Assembly (NCBI GenBank): GCA_910576125.1
Contig: CAJTHM010000001.1
Coordinates: 62,001-126,000 of the forward strand
Source of the DNA: Lachnospiraceae bacterium
GTDB lineage: Bacteria > Bacillota > Clostridia > Lachnospirales > Lachnospiraceae
Direction of reading: 5' to 3'
DNA: 64,000 nt
Part shown: in pieces, positions 63,435 through 64,000 of the stretch
How positions within the stretch are numbered: the first letter of the stretch is position 1
How the letters are laid out: each line of letters starts with the position of its first letter
Position numbers and translations under genes: made by a program
The notes under the pieces: model-generated
What the model saw: the letters and a program-made list of their open reading frames with translations, nothing else
What the model was told of the DNA's origin: nothing
Database searches by the model: none

Positions 63435-64000
63435 ATGATTACTGTGAATATCTGCGGTTACGACTCGATGCATAAGATGGCGTTCAACCGTTCCTATCCT
63501 AACGGCTATGAGGACTATGCCCTGCTGCTCATCAAGACGGAGTCCTATTTTGAAATCAGTGGGGAAGTGATGGATTTTCCGCCCAACACGGCAGTGATTT
63601 ACGGGATGCATTCCCCTGTCCACTATGGCTGCAGGAATTCCCATTATAATGATGACTGGATTCATTTTGAACTGCATGGCGAAGACGGGAACCTGCTCCG
63701 CGAACTTGCAATTCCTGTCGATTCTCCCTTTACGCTTCCCTATCTGGGAACGCTGACGGATTATGTCAGGCTGATTGTACAGGAAAAATTGTCTGCCCGC
63801 TCCCACAGCTGTCAGGTGATAGATTCCCTGATGCATGCCCTGCTCTATTCTCTGGCCAGCCAGCTGCATGCGGCTCCTAATGGCAATACGAATCATAAGT
63901 ATTATTATCCCATGAATGAACTGCGCATGGAGATTCTGAATGCCCCCTGTCAAAAATGGGATACGCCCCAGCTGGCCCAAAGGCTCCACCTGAGCATATC
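63435..64000 (+). CDS. AraC-family regulator, 3' end cut by window edge
   Basis: The frame starts at ATG 63435 behind GAAAGGA and stays open to the window end (188 codons). It reads MITVNICGYDSMHKMAFNRS and continues with a cupin-like sensing domain (FPPNTAVIYGMHSPVHYGCR, DDWIHFELHGEDGNL). The last visible part, WDTPQLAQRLHLSIS, begins the first helix-turn-helix of an AraC protein. The C-terminal DNA-binding part is off the edge. It is divergent from GH43 and probably controls the GH43-GH88-esterase-GH28 operon. Callers that require a stop within the window would miss it. Confidence 0.85.
   Translation, partial: MITVNICGYDSMHKMAFNRSYPNGYEDYALLLIKTESYFEISGEVMDFPPNTAVIYGMHSPVHYGCRNSHYNDDWIHFELHGEDGNLLRELAIPVDSPFTLPYLGTLTDYVRLIVQEKLSARSHSCQVIDSLMHALLYSLASQLHAAPNGNTNHKYYYPMNELRMEILNAPCQKWDTPQLAQRLHLSI

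Overview
The window is a piece of a low-to-mid GC Gram-positive chromosome. It most resembles a gut Lachnospiraceae (Enterocloster/Hungatella/Eisenbergiella-type). The genus is inferred from gene style and not proven: LplABC-type sugar transporters beside AraC/YesN regulators, many glycoside hydrolases, strong AGGAGG ribosome binding sites, and TTGACA/TATAAT promoters. Most genes are on the minus strand. No rRNA, tRNA, CRISPR array, prophage or intact insertion sequence was found.

Region 1 (1-17.5 kb) is mostly core and housekeeping. It holds prfB with its programmed +1 frameshift site (cut by the left edge), secA, a GntR/ABC-2 transporter module with a visible self-repression operator, a Nudix hydrolase, glmS, pepF on the plus strand, a COG2509-type flavoprotein, two unknown small proteins (one FliD-like), an orphan LytTR response regulator, a metallophosphoesterase and a small helical protein.

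Region 2 (17.7-36.8 kb) is a glycan-use locus. A GH36-like enzyme, a six-hairpin glycosidase and an LplABC-type importer (one permease is frameshifted at a G6 run) sit opposite an AraC activator. Next come a GH78-like enzyme, a GH95 alpha-fucosidase and a classical GH36 alpha-galactosidase, then a second importer (two permeases and a binding lipoprotein) with its own divergent AraC regulator. The enzymes together point to substrates with alpha-galactosyl, fucosyl and possibly rhamnosyl ends.

Region 3 (36.9-46.9 kb) is a cell-envelope region. It has a membrane XRE regulator, a lipoprotein and a 69-bp-period repeat. An apparent Dlt-like operon follows, read right to left: amino-acid racemase, DltA-like adenylase, an 82-aa unknown, carrier protein, MBOAT acyltransferase, histidine phosphatase and a membrane-anchored SGNH-like protein whose serine position is cysteine. 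A membrane-anchored Ig-repeat/transglutaminase-like protein lies just upstream. This is the best candidate for an undescribed system.

Region 4 (47.0-64 kb) is a second polysaccharide-use locus. It has a very long heparinase II/III-like protein, a binding lipoprotein, a membrane AraC sensor-regulator, two permeases, a decayed GH31 fragment, a GH28-like protein, an alpha/beta-hydrolase esterase, a GH88/GH105-type unsaturated uronyl hydrolase, a GH43 enzyme carrying a 39-nt minisatellite, and a divergent AraC gene cut by the right edge. Lyase plus unsaturated uronyl hydrolase suggests a uronic-acid polysaccharide.
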